A stretch of 64,000 nucleotides of DNA from NCBI GenBank assembly GCA_023105745.1, contig JALGQZ010000005.1, forward strand, positions 67,845,019 through 67,909,018, in the 5' to 3' direction. This document shows, one piece after another, positions 33,480-45,000 of the stretch. Both the position numbers and the translations under genes were made by a program. This DNA is from Austropuccinia psidii (Eukaryota > Basidiomycota > Pucciniomycetes > Pucciniales > Sphaerophragmiaceae). Below the pieces are notes generated by a model. The model was not told where the DNA came from. It was given only the letters and a program-made list of their open reading frames with translations, and did no database searches. The number at the start of each line of letters is the position of its first letter. Within the stretch, counting starts at the first letter, position 1.

Positions 33480-34516
33480 ATCGATCAACTTGGTGAGGGC
33501 ATTACTCCTCACCTGACCAGTGATGGACTAAATTTCCATCGCTGGTCTAGGTCACTGATTTGACTGATTGAACGGACACATACTGTTGTCGACTACTTCT
33601 CCTCTCTTGAAAAAGATAGCAATAGGACTAGAAATTACGAAATCCGGACTTATATTGAAAAGTCCATCAGCGGGGATCTCAATAACTCAATTGAAGAGGA
33701 AGATGAAGCTAGGCGGGCCTATCAATTGTTGCACTGTTGTTTTGAAAAACACTCCTGGTCACATGTCATGAATCTTTTCAGCAATCTTATTAACGCATTG
33801 GATGCATCAACTAATTTGAACAACTCATACGTGGCCATTAAAAAAAATGTCAGAAACCTGAAGTCGGACCTTGGCTCAATTTGGGATGATGATGCTCTTG
33901 TCTCCATGTTCTTTCATCATTGGAACAAGAAATTCTTTCATGAGATCTCCACTGCCATGGATGCAAAATTATCTTTGGATGATAAGGTTCAAATTCATGC
34001 TGAAGACATCTTGCAAGTGGCACAACGTTTTCAGAAAGAAATTATACCTTGTCTTTGTCACCTCCTCCCTTGGTCTTGGCTGCCAGTTCTTCTCACCATC
34101 AACATAGCCAGCAAATTTCCGGTGTTTGTCTTCCCCCTCAGAAACCTGCCACTCCAGCGCGGCGAATTCCACTAAATCAGCAATTCGTATCTTGGGAAAA
34201 ATATCATATAAGCCCGCTATTTCCTTGTATTCATTGTTTTGAATGGGGACACTGGGTACAAGAATGCCCCCGCAAGAAAGCTGGTCCCCCTGGAATTACT
34301 GATCCCCACATTCTGAAGAAGTCAAGCGTTCTGTTGCACCCTTGCGTCTTGGAGGTGGAAGTGGAGGAAGAGGAGCCCTTCATCGCATCAATTCAGGGTA
34401 CCCCAGAAAATGACACTACCTGCATTTTTCAGCCATTGCGGTCCGCAACGTCACCCGCAACAATTGGGTGTTGCTGCGGACTGTAATGACTGCAAAATGC
34501 AGGTAGTGTGACTCAT
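33480..34516 (+). pseudogene. Copia gag: capsid-like region and zinc knuckle
   Basis: A capsid-like region starts near 33480 (EGITPHLTSDGLNFHRWS, then a stop). It is open at 33568-34100 in changing frames (YQLLHCCFEKHSWSHVMNLF, DDDALVSMFFHHWN). A CCHC zinc knuckle, CIHCFEWGHWVQEC, lies near 34219-34260 with perfect C-x2-C-x4-H-x4-C spacing. The reading frame of the 34049-34486 open stretch then enters the 95-bp foldback element, which supplies the stop. A stop after RSLI and a frameshift near 34040-34100 are independent lesions. The start is uncertain; candidate ATGs lie from 33356 on. Confidence 0.8.
34411..34511. mobile_element. 95-bp foldback MITE with CACTA-type ends, inside Copia
   Basis: The element is 34414-34508, beginning CACTACCTGCATTTT and ending with the near-perfect reverse complement AAAATGCAGGTAGTG. 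It is flanked by TGA on both sides (34411-34413 and 34509-34511). Nearly the whole element is one imperfect inverted repeat with arms of about 43 bp around a short centre. CACTA ends plus a 3-bp target duplication match the CACTA (CMC/EnSpm) superfamily; with no coding capacity it would need a transposase in trans. Removing the element and one TGA would bring the gag frame directly into the protease DSG motif, strong evidence for a true insertion. Confidence 0.82.
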
Positions 34517-37389
34517 TAGTCCTTGATTCAGGTACCACTCACCATGTTTCAGGTGCTCTTTCTCTCTTTACCAATATCACAAAGATTAACCTCACACTTT
34601 CCGTTGCGTAAGCAAAGAAACACCGCATAGAAGGGAAGGGTTTAATTTGTTTGGAATGCCCATCTGGTAGTCTGTTTTTAACAGAGGCATTATATTGTCC
34701 GGATATCCCCAGTACGGTTATTTCCTTGGGTAAATTTATGAAAAATGATGGGAGGGTCGATTTCAGAAATGGAATTTTCTACTTACAACAACACTACTGT
34801 AAATATCCCTGTCTGCTTCACCACAACAGATGGTTTTTGAAAACTTATGCTACGTTCTCATGCAATGAAATTGTTGAAAACTATAATCAAAATGCCACTC
34901 TATTCCATTTTTGTCTTGCCCATATATCATTAAGAACAATTAGAAAGCTGCAAAAGCTGAAATGCGTAGATGGCCTTCTGACTACAGTATTGCATCAAGA
35001 CGTCAAGCTGTGTCGCGCCTGCTCAATGGCAAAGAGTCAACACATTCCTTTAAATTTGCCGTCGTGAGGAATAGTTGAAAAGCCGGGCAATGTCATTGTC
35101 GCTGACTTGATGGGGCCCTTTCTGATTTCTTTTGACAAGCATCTCTATGCAATGCTATTTCAAGATCATCATTCTTCTCTTGTTACTGTTTATCCACTAC
35201 AATCAGAATCAGAAGCGGGTGGTTGCCTGATTGATTGGATTAGGAAATTTAATAAGCTCACAAAATATAATGTCAAAAGAGTCTGGACAGACAATGCCAG
35301 TGAATTCTTATCACACAGCCTGAAGTGTTTTTTGAAGAATCCGGCATCACACACAAGACAATTATTCCATATGAGCACCATCAAGCCGGAAAAGTGGAAC
35401 AGACAAACAGAACGATTCTTGAGGCCGCGTGGTTGATGCTGATCAATTCCAGTGTAAATGTCAGCCTGTGGCCCTATGCCTTCCAACAGGCAGTATGGGT
35501 TTTTAACCGGGTTACTCATGGTATGGCAATCAAGACACCTTATGAGTTGGTAACAACACAAAAGCCATAGTTGGGCGTGCTTTGAGTCTTTGGGTGTAGA
35601 GCATATGTGCACAACCTAACCCACAGGAAGGATTTGTCTTCAAAGGCTAGGGAGTTAATACACCTGGGAATTGCGGAGGATTCAAAGGGGTGGATTTTTT
35701 GGGATGCAATATTGAAGCAAGTAATTCAGAGTGCTTCTGTAGTTTTTGACAAAAATGAAATGGGCATGACAAGCATTCCTTTGACTCATAGCATTGAGAT
35801 CAATAATCTCTTTGATCCGATCATGCTAAATGAACTTACATATCAAGAAAAGGTTCTCAAAGTCACCGCGGCAGGCTACCCACTACACAATGAATCTCCT
35901 AGCACATACCATGAAGCAATGGTTTCTGGTCATCGCCAAAAATGGGAGGAGGCTATGGAGGAAGAATTGAGGAGTCTGAGAGACATGGGTGTATGGGAGT
36001 TGGCCAGCAATGTCAATTTAAAACAAGCTCTTAGTTGCTGTTGGGTCTACACTGTAAAGCGAAATCACCAAGGGAATGTAACTTGGTACAAGGCGCAACT
36101 GGTAGTTCAAGGACATCAACAGATTAAAGGGCTGAACTTTGATGAAACATTTGCTCCAACTCCGACCTTCAATAGTCTAAAATGTTTCCTCACCATAGCG
36201 GCAGCTCTTGGTTGGGAAATTCAAATGTTTTATGTCACCACTGCATATCTACACAGTAACCTTGAAGATACAATATATGTGAGGGCACCTAAAGGGGCAA
36301 CAGACATGCCAAAAGTCCTGAAATTAAAAAAAGCCCTATACAGTCTGAAGCAAGCCGGACGTTGTTGGTGGAATCACTTACAAAATGTGCTGAAGAAAGT
36401 TGGTTTTCAATCTAATCCAGAAGATCCAAGTACTTACACTTACAATTGGGTGGATGGAAAAGCAATATTATGGGTGCATGTTGATGATGGGGTAATAGGA
36501 GCGTTGAGTATGGAGCTGTTATAAAAATTAAGATTGCTTCTCAAGTTGCAGCTAATGCTAAAATTGGACAGCGAGGTGAGCAGCATTTTTGGAATAACAA
36601 TAAAAAATAGATGGTGGGTTTGAGCTCTGCCAGGCAGCACTGATTAGGAAGTTATGCAGTCTTGATGCAAGCAACATCACCGCTTCTCAGCCACTTCTGA
36701 ACATGGATTTGGCTTCAGGAAAAGCGAGAACAATTGATAAGGACTATTTATCACGGATAGGAATGCTTTTGTATGTGGCACAGGCCACCAGGCTGGATAT
36801 AATGTATGCGGTTAATTTTTTGGCACGTTTCTCAATGAATACCAAAAATCGGCACTGGATGGCCCTGGATCATTTGATTAATTATGTGTGGGGGACTTCA
36901 AAAAAATCTTTAATATTAGGACCAAGTCAGGAACAGGACATTCTTAATGTCTTTGTGGATGCAAACTGGGGTGGAAAGGGGTCAAGATCTCAGCATGGGT
37001 ATGTAGGATTGTTATGGGGAGCACCTATCATGTGGAATTCAAAACGACAGACTTGCATTGCTTTGTATACTTTTCAAGCAGAATATATGGCAATGTTGTA
37101 TGCATCAAAAGCATTCCTATGGATTAGTCAGGGTCTAATTGGCATTGCAGGAAATTTCACCCCAACTTTAGTTTTGGACAACAAAGCAGCAATACAAATT
37201 GCAGGAGACAGTGGGAGCAGGAAAAATTTAAGACACATTAGGCAGGAATTTCATCTGACAACTGAATTATTGACAACAACTAAAATCAAGATTTGGTGGA
37301 TCAGCACTGAGCAACAGAAGGCGGACATTATGACAAAGGCACTGGGAAAAAACAAAGTACAGTGTTTTTACAAAGGAATACTTGAATGA
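34512..37389 (+). pseudogene. Copia pol: protease, integrase, reverse transcriptase, RNase H
   Basis: Protease: LDSGTTHHVSG near 34522-34554. Integrase zinc region: HFCLAHIS near 34908 and CRACSMAKSQ near 35011-35040. Integrase core: VIVADLMGPF near 35095-35124 (first Asp), WTDNASEF near 35283 (second Asp), and EHHQAGKVEQTNRT near 35372-35410 (Glu region; the family usually has Glu in the final motif). Reverse transcriptase: WVYTVKRN onward from about 36040; FYVTTAYLHS near 36222, where Tyr replaces the first catalytic Asp; and WVHVDDG near 36470 (YVDD-type box). RNase H: VDANWGGKGSRSQHGYVG near 36955 and EYMAMLYASKAFLW. Lesions include stops at 35065-35067, 35568-35570 and near 35592, a frameshift near 35330, and another between 36520 and 36700. 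It ends LGKNKVQCFYKGILE, then TGA at 37387-37389. Confidence 0.88.
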
Positions 37390-37412
37390 CCACAATATTT
37401 TGCAGAGGGGAG

Positions 37413-37684
37413 TGTAATGGAATATGCTAGTATCAAATAGAAGATTAGAAAAAATGCATATACACAAAATATACAGTTTTGTAATCAGTATAAATACCCA
37501 GATTTGTCCTATTGTTGTAACTCCCTTAGGGGAGTTTTTCCTTGTTAATTCGTCTGCTCATGTTTTGTACATTACTCAAATTCTAATAGGTATGAGTAAT
37601 CCATATTGACCTCTAATCACTTTAGGGGAGTTTTTCCTTGTTAATTTGTCTGCTCATGCTTTGTACATCACTCAAATCGTAATA
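37413..37684 (+). repeat. Copia 3' LTR
   Basis: Begins TGTAATGG directly after a purine tract (AGAGGGGAG) and ends GTAATA before CAAGC. It is the same length as the 5' LTR, with the same internal duplication (37526-37590 and from 37622) and TATAAATA at 37489-37496. Confidence 0.9.
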
Positions 37685-39123
37685 CAAGCTGCCAAGAGGT
37701 AAATCCCAATATGAACGCTTGAAATTAAGGTTTTAAGAAATTTCAACCCTTAATTAAGCTTAAAGCTTTAATTTACAATCATTAAAACCTTATCAACAGT
37801 TAAGGTTTAGTGTGTATTGCTATTTTACATGGAAAAATGATAATAACTTCAAAAAATCATTCAAAATCCAGTTCTTAATGGATTTGCTTGAAAATTTCAC
37901 ATAGCTTACAATTTTATATTATCTATATATTAATTAAATTTTAAGTATTTTTTATAAACAGATTTGTGGAGTAATTAGCCTGAATATTTACCTTTTTAAT
38001 TATTCTTGAATAAAATTAAGATTTCTTTAAAAATTAATTAAAAATTGAGTTTAAGAGATTTCTGCTTGAAACTCTATTTTTGAGTTGTTCATGTGATTAA
38101 CTGTAATATAAATAAACTTATTTTATATTAAACTTAAATGAGGATTAAAGTTACTTGGATTTAAGAATAACACTGGTAACTTTAAATTGGAATTAAAAAT
38201 AAGTTACCTTAAGTTGATAACCTTATTTTTAAACATGGTTTTTCAGTTTTGACCTGAGCACGCCCTCTATATCCATTATTAATCATGAGTGCTTCTCTGT
38301 AGACATAAAAATAGTATATTCATCACTGTTTTTGTCCATCAATAATTATCAATACAAGCATATTACAAATTTAAACAGGTAAAGTTTTATTACATATAAA
38401 ATCTTATCATTAAAGTAATTCTTAAGTAATTCTATTCCTAATCAATTTTAAATTAAAGAATTGAAATCATAGAATTCAGATTATTGTTAAAATCACCAAT
38501 AATATATTTTATTTTATAAAATTATCATGATAAATATATTTTAGAATCCACAAATTCCTTTTGAAAACTCTTTAATCATATGTCTTTTCTTATGAAAAGT
38601 TTTTTTATCATTAAAATATTGAATTTTGGTGTGTTTTTAACTTATAATAATCATTTAATATAGTAACTGTTGTATTTAACTTGTTGTATGAAATATTTAT
38701 CATAAGTAAGTTTTTCTCTGAAGTGCTTTTTTTTAAATAGAATCTTTTTGTAAAGAATTATTTCTGCACAGTGTGTGTGATAACTCTTTTATAAATAATA
38801 TTTCAATTATTTATAAGTGGTTAAATAGTTATATTTTCAATGTGTAATTGTCTCATTAAGCGTCTTACACTTCTTATTGTTATAATTGTCGGTGACTATA
38901 ATAATAATAGAATGATTATAATTTATTATAATTTTTAAGTTTTTATTATTATTATTAAATTATTTCATAATAATGAAATTTCTCTTTTTTCATCTAATCA
39001 TTTTCAATAATTTTATATATTTGTGGTTATGATATTTTATTATATTATATTTTTATACTGAGGACAGTCATAATACTCTTGATTTTGTTACTATTATCAA
39101 GATCCTCATAGAAAAAACTTACA
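37685..39123 (+). repeat. Gypsy LTR1, right part
   Basis: Resumes with the duplicated CAAGC (37685-37689) and TGCCAAGAGGTAAATCCC, matching LTR2 at 47887 onward, and ends CTTACA at 39123 just before the primer-binding site. Confidence 0.9.
37690..39123 (+). other. LTR1 interior after Copia, no genes
   Basis: Non-coding LTR sequence matching 47890-49380, except that LTR1 and LTR2 differ by scattered substitutions and small indels. Confidence 0.7.
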
Positions 39124-39125
39124 TT

Positions 39126-39149
39126 TGGGGACCTGGCTGTGATTTAAAC
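39126..39149 (+). promoter_or_regulatory. Gypsy A primer-binding site
   Basis: TGGGGACCTGGCTGTGATTT and following bases start two bases after the LTR end CTTACA. The reverse complement can be laid out as CCA end, discriminator C, 7-nt acceptor strand, 5-nt T-stem strand and a T-loop-like TTTAAAT. The primer tRNA identity is not assigned. Confidence 0.65.
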
Positions 39150-39811
39150 AAATTTTTGGGACATAACTCATATTCTAGACCTTATTTTACTGTTTTTTGA
39201 TGTAAAATTTCCATATTTACTTTAATATTGGCTTTTTGGGAGCTTATCCCTTATAAATAATCTTTATAATATTAATAAAGTTACTTCTTCTTGATAGCAT
39301 TGTTTTAAAAAATATACTATTTAGTGATTTGGAATAAATTTCTCTTGTCTGACTAGTGGCTTTTTCACATCACAGACTTGAAATTTATTCTTTGAGTTAT
39401 TCTAGTATATAGTGAATAATAATACAATTTTGATTAACAACTTATTGAATGCCTAATTATTATTTCTACAAAAAAGATATAAAATCAAATGAAAAATTCA
39501 AAAAAGTTAAAAATCTTCACTTCAAAACATTTCTATTGATTCCTTAGACATTTTTCTTTATTTTTGATGTAATTTGCCATAAACTACATTTAAACAACTT
39601 TATCCAATAAGTTGAGTTTATAAGTTATTTTGATTGTTTAATAAAATAACTTTCATTTTTTCATGTTCTCTAGCTTCATGCATCAGACTGTGAGGTCTCA
39701 GAATCTAGTATTGAAATTCAAACCAGTCCAGCACCAAAGGGTTTAATTACCAAATAACCCCCAGGTGAATTAAATCAATTTATTAGTCTGTTTTCTTTAG
39801 ACTGACATGGA

Positions 39812-42047
39812 ATGACTCCTACTATAAGTGGGAGTAACTACTCCATCCAATTAAATGGATCTGAACCAGGACATTCAATTAATAAATCCAAAGGACAAGA
39901 TTGTCAGCTCAGAGGAAAAGCACAAATGGAAGATGCCAGAACTTCCACCAGTTCCCAAAGGTTAGCCAGCACCTTTGACACTCTTATTGAAAGTCCAGAA
40001 GCTGACGTAACGGCTATTCCTGTTGTCAGACCTGAACCATTTTCAACAGGAAACAATAGAAATATACCAGTCTCAGTACAAGAACTGGTTTATGGTGGCA
40101 AAGCAGCAGGAGTGGTAACTTCTGCAAAGTCTTTGGATAGGCACAAGGAGTTCATGGGCCCAGAACAGACAGAAGAACTTCTGAGGGGTTGGACACCCAT
40201 GTCTTGAAAGGGACAAGTCTAACAGATAAAAGCTTGGCTGAAAACCCAAAGCATGTTATCAGAGGACCAGAAGAAGAAGTTGGCCCAAGGAAAGTACAAC
40301 AGCCCAGTGGATTCTCCCCAAGCCTCCACAAGAAAAAATCTGCCTCAACAAGTGCCAAACAAGGACAATAAAACCCCAAAGAGCAATCAGAAGGGCAAGA
40401 AAAAGGCAAAGGTAAAGGAAAAACCCAAGTGGAACAAGCCTTATCCACAGAATTACAGAATTCCCAAGAAAGAGAAGACAGCCATGGACAATGTGTTCAA
40501 TATGGCAAGAGCTCTGATGGAATTAAGAAACAAGGAAGAGGAAAGATTGAACCAATCATTTCCAAAGAAGTTGACCTTGAAAGGCTTGTAACTCATTTTG
40601 AAACTTGTAATAAAGAGATTTTAGAAAAGTTTAATAATTATGAGTATATCCAACAAAAGTTGGGTAGAGAGATATTGCAAGTGAAAGAGTCACAAAAGAC
40701 CATGATTGGTCTAGAAAATATAACTAAAGACAATATCTTGTCTTTGATGCAAATTTGTGCAAGAATTGAGTCTAAAGTTACCTTACTCAATCAACCAGAT
40801 GACAACTCTATTTCTTTTATAACTAGAAAGTTGAAAGAATCAAGAATACACTTTCAGAACTTGGAAAACTCAACTGGCCACAATGCAACTCTTTTCTAAG
40901 AACAATTGGAAAAAAGTGATAAAGCAAGACTTCAACTGAAAGAAGATATTTGATCAAGTATTAATCATATATAACCAAAGAATGATTTGCCAAGACAGTC
41001 TACACAAATTCTTGACAGAAATGTGGTAAACTTGAATAATGACTTACATGATACAATTTCAAGCAATACAGAAGTGGAGATTTCTTGTAATTTTAAAGAA
41101 ATTCTAAGATTAGAGGAAGGGTGAACCTTCAGTGGTGAAGGAGAATATAATTATATGAAATTTATGAAAACAATTGATATGTTTAAAGAAGGCTTTAACA
41201 TACCAGATGAATACATAAGTGCCAGATTACACTCCCTGTTTACCAAATAAGAAAAGAAATGGTATTACAAAATGAGGGAGGCCATGGTAAAAATTCTTGG
41301 CCTTGGTGGAAAGAACACGTTATTTCCATGTGGGAAAATGATTCCTGGAGATTTAAAATGGAAAATTCTTTTGAAGAAGCCATTTTTAATATTGAAAGGG
41401 ACAGGCTCATGTCCTGGATTCTTAAGCATAAGGACAGATTAACTGCCCTTCATCCTGATATGTCTGAGACAATGATACATAAAAGGATATTAAGGAAATG
41501 TGGTGGTGACCTTGAGAATTATATAAGAAGCAGATGTATTGATGCTTTCTCTACAAAAGATTATATCAATTCCATAGAAGACATTACAACCAGAACAAAA
41601 AATTGCAAGAAATTGGTATAAATCCCCAATAGATAACAAGACTAGTGGGAAACAAATTTCAAAGCCAAATAAACCACATGACAAAGCTTCTTTGAAATGC
41701 CATAAATGTGGAATTAAATCTCATTTAGAAAATACTTGTCCCAAAAAGACAAGACTCAATGAGATAGAAATTGATAGAGTTGAAGACAAAAAAGAAGCAA
41801 ATAATTTATGTTTAAATGAAAGTGATTCTGAGCCTTCTGAAGAAGAGAAGCTGCCAGATGGACTTAGTATAAAAACCATTAATGTTTCATTTGAAGTCAC
41901 AGAAGTGCACACTCACTTGCCACATTATAGTGATGAATGTATGGATCTCATAAATGTACAAGAAGCTAAGATAAAGAAAACCAACCTGCCAGAGGTAAAG
42001 GTTGTACAGAGGGATAATCTTCTATCACTAATATTGTGATAAACAAC
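39812..42047 (+). pseudogene. Gypsy A gag-like region with zinc knuckle
   Basis: Open stretches in order: 39812-40207 (SGSNYSIQLNGSEPG ... VYGGKAAGV ... FMGPEQTEELLRGW), a frame change near 40190-40430, 40429-40899 (long coiled-coil-like KLVTHFETCNKEILEKFNN), 41259-41621 and 41692-42039. The last holds a CCHC zinc knuckle, CHKCGIKSHLENTC, with perfect spacing at about 41697-41738. Highly acidic sequence follows (ESDSEPSEEEKLPDG). Stops near 40206, 40897 and 41248-41250 and several frame changes inactivate it. Aligned to copy B it differs by scattered substitutions. The TAA at 41248 is shared with copy B. Confidence 0.82.
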
Positions 42048-45000
42048 AAATAAGCCAAGATACATCTTGACTCAGGTGCTTTTCATACTTGTGTTGGAAA
42101 AGATTATCTTGGAGTGATGTATACCAATTGGAAAGAAAGGTTAATGCCAATTGAAGGTATAAAATTCAGAAGTGCTAGCCAAGATATGCACCCTTTGGGA
42201 ATTATTGAAGCAGAAATGATATTCCCTCATCCTACAGGAAGTATCAGATTTAAAGTCAAATGTTTTGTAATGAATAATTGTACTTCACAATACTTTATAC
42301 TAGGAAATGATTATTTTAATATTTATGGTATTGATATTAATAATCATAAAGACAGACATTTCACTATAGGGGAAAATAAAAGGAAAAAATTTGCTTTTCC
42401 TCTAGAAAAAAGAGAAATAACTGTCATTAAACAATTAAATGATGTTAAACAAGAAATATTTGTGTCAGATTAACCAATTGAAGCACCAATTAGCCCTTAA
42501 TTAACATTGGATATGAAGGAAGAGATTATTGAAATTTTACTTCAATAAAGGGAAGACCTTGCTTCTGATAATGAACCATTTGGAGCTATCAAAGGCCATG
42601 AAGTGGACATCATTCTTAATGTAGAAAGACCTTTCCCTCCACTATTAAGAAGACCATATTACACAGCTCCCCCTAGGGCTAGGGAAGCATTGGAAACTCA
42701 TGTTGATGAGCTGATGAAACTGGGAGTTCTTAGAAAGGTTGGGAACACTAAATAAGTAGAAGTCACAACTCCTGTAATCATTACTTGGAATGATAATAAA
42801 TAAAGGATGGTTGGTGATTTTGGAGAATTGAATACCTACACTATTCCAGATGGGTATCCAATCCCTAGAATCCATGAAACTTTGAATCAATTATCCAAAG
42901 CAAAAGTCATTACTTCTATGGATTACCTTAAAGGCTTTCATAAAGATTGTTTTACACCTCATGATAGCAAATTATTGAGAATAATTTCTCATTGTGGTAT
43001 TTATGAATGCTTAAGGATTCCTTTTGGTATTAAAAATTCACCCTCTAATTATCAAAGAATGATGAATACCATTTTCCCACATGAATTATCAGAGGGATGG
43101 TTAATAATTTATATTGATGACATTATAATTTGTTCAGGAACCTTGAAATTAAATTTAGGGAGACTCTCATTAGTACTTAAGAAGCTTCATCAAGTGAAAA
43201 TGAAAATGTCTCTTGAAAATGTAATTTTGAGTTTCATGAGTTGAAAGCTCTAGGACATGTAGTCTCAGGACTGAGCCTTGGTGTTGATCAGAACAAAGTG
43301 GCTGCAGTTTTACCCAAGAAAATGCCCCAGAACAAAAGATGAAGTCTTTCTTTCTTAGGATTTTCCAGTTATTACAGGCAACACCTTAAAGATTTTGCAA
43401 TCAATGCCAAATCATTGTGCAAAATTTCTGGTCAAAAAAATGTGTTTGAAATGACACAGGAAAGGATTCAAGAATATGAAAAAATAAAGAATGCCTTGGC
43501 TAATGCGCCATTATTATTGATTCCAGACTGGAAAATTCCTTTCAAGCTGTATATTGATGGATGTGGTGAAGGTCTAGGTGCATCTCTTTATCAAGTTCAA
43601 ATTGTCAATGAAAAGCCTTATGAAGGTCCAATTTGTTTTATCTGAAGACAAATAATAACTACTGAGGCCAGATATGGAGCTAGCCAAATGGAGTGCCTCT
43701 TCCTTGTTTGTGCCCTAGAAAAACTTTATTACTATCTTTATGGTAGTGTTTTTGAAGTAATTACTGATTGTAATGCAGTAAAATCACATCTTAACATGAA
43801 AAATCCAAACAGAAACATGTTGAGATGGCAGATTGCTATACAGGATTATAGAGGTAATATGAAAATAGTACATAAATATGAAAATATTCACAATAATTCT
43901 GGTGGCTTGAGTAGATGGGAATCACCCAATACACCTGACAATCCTGCCTATGTTCCTACAAGTGCAGAACCTCAGATTCTAATTGAAGGAATTAACATCA
44001 CAAATTTGGGTACAGAATTCTTTGAAGAAGTTAGAGAAATCTATAAGAAAGATAAGAATTGTCATATTCTTACTGCTCTACTTGACAAAGATTGTAAAGA
44101 TGCAGCTTTGGCTAATTCTCTGGATGGTATTTGGAAGACATCTTATGACAATGGAAGATTTCATTCATTTGATGGTATCTTATATCATAGATCTAAACAC
44201 ACATGTGTCATGATCTTATATAGTAGAATGTTTATCAATACAGTACTATTAGAATGCCATGATAATATTTATTCTGAACATCTTTCTGAAGACAGAACAA
44301 TGGAAATAATTAAGACATGTGCCCTGTGGACATCTTGGATAAAAGATGTCATTGAGTACTTTCATAGTTGTGATAGATGTCAGAAATCCAATAAAGCTAC
44401 TGGTAAAATATTTGGCTTAATGATTCATATCCAAGAACCAAGTACCCCATGGGAAGTGGTTCATATGGATTGTGTCACAACCACGAGGAATGGGTCTTTC
44501 GGCAATTTAGCCTGGAACCAAGTTAGGGCCAATCGGGCCTCCTTTGGTGTTCTATGTCCCTTTGGCCATAGCACCTCCCCCTGGACTTTCATGGCCTCAG
44601 GCCATATCCTACCATCATTGGCCTTCCTGGCCAATTTCCATATCTCCAACCCTCAGGACTCTATACTTTGTTTTGCACCCCCTAGTCCTCACAATCACTT
44701 CTGGGCCAACCCTTTTCATTAGGGGGTTTAGGGCCATGTAGGCCCCCTACGGCCTCTACGGCCCACGGTCCGCAGTCCGTGGGCCAATTAGGCCCATTTT
44801 GGCCTAATCCAATGAGGCCAAAGGGGGGAGCCTACTAGCCCTCAAGGCCAGGTGGGTCCCAGACCACAATTGGGCCCACCTGAGCCCAATTTTGGCCACA
44901 ATCACCATGACACCAAAAATGGCCATAAACCACCATAGGCCCCGAATTGGCCAAGGACCACATTTCAGCCCATGGCCTCTGGTAACCATACAAGACCACT

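Larger units (their letters stand above)
33017..37684 (+). mobile_element. Ty1/copia retrotransposon inserted in gypsy LTR1
   Basis: Two 272-bp LTRs (33017-33288 and 37413-37684) flank a gag-pol with domains in copia order (protease, integrase, reverse transcriptase, RNase H). The element is bounded by a perfect 5-bp duplication CAAGC (33012-33016 and 37685-37689); the empty site is visible in LTR2 and LTR3 as TTTCAAGCTGCC / TTTTCAAGCTGCC. By hand the two LTRs differ at about 23 of 272 positions, mostly transitions, so the insertion is not recent. It is non-autonomous through stops, frameshifts and an internal foldback insertion. Confidence 0.93.
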
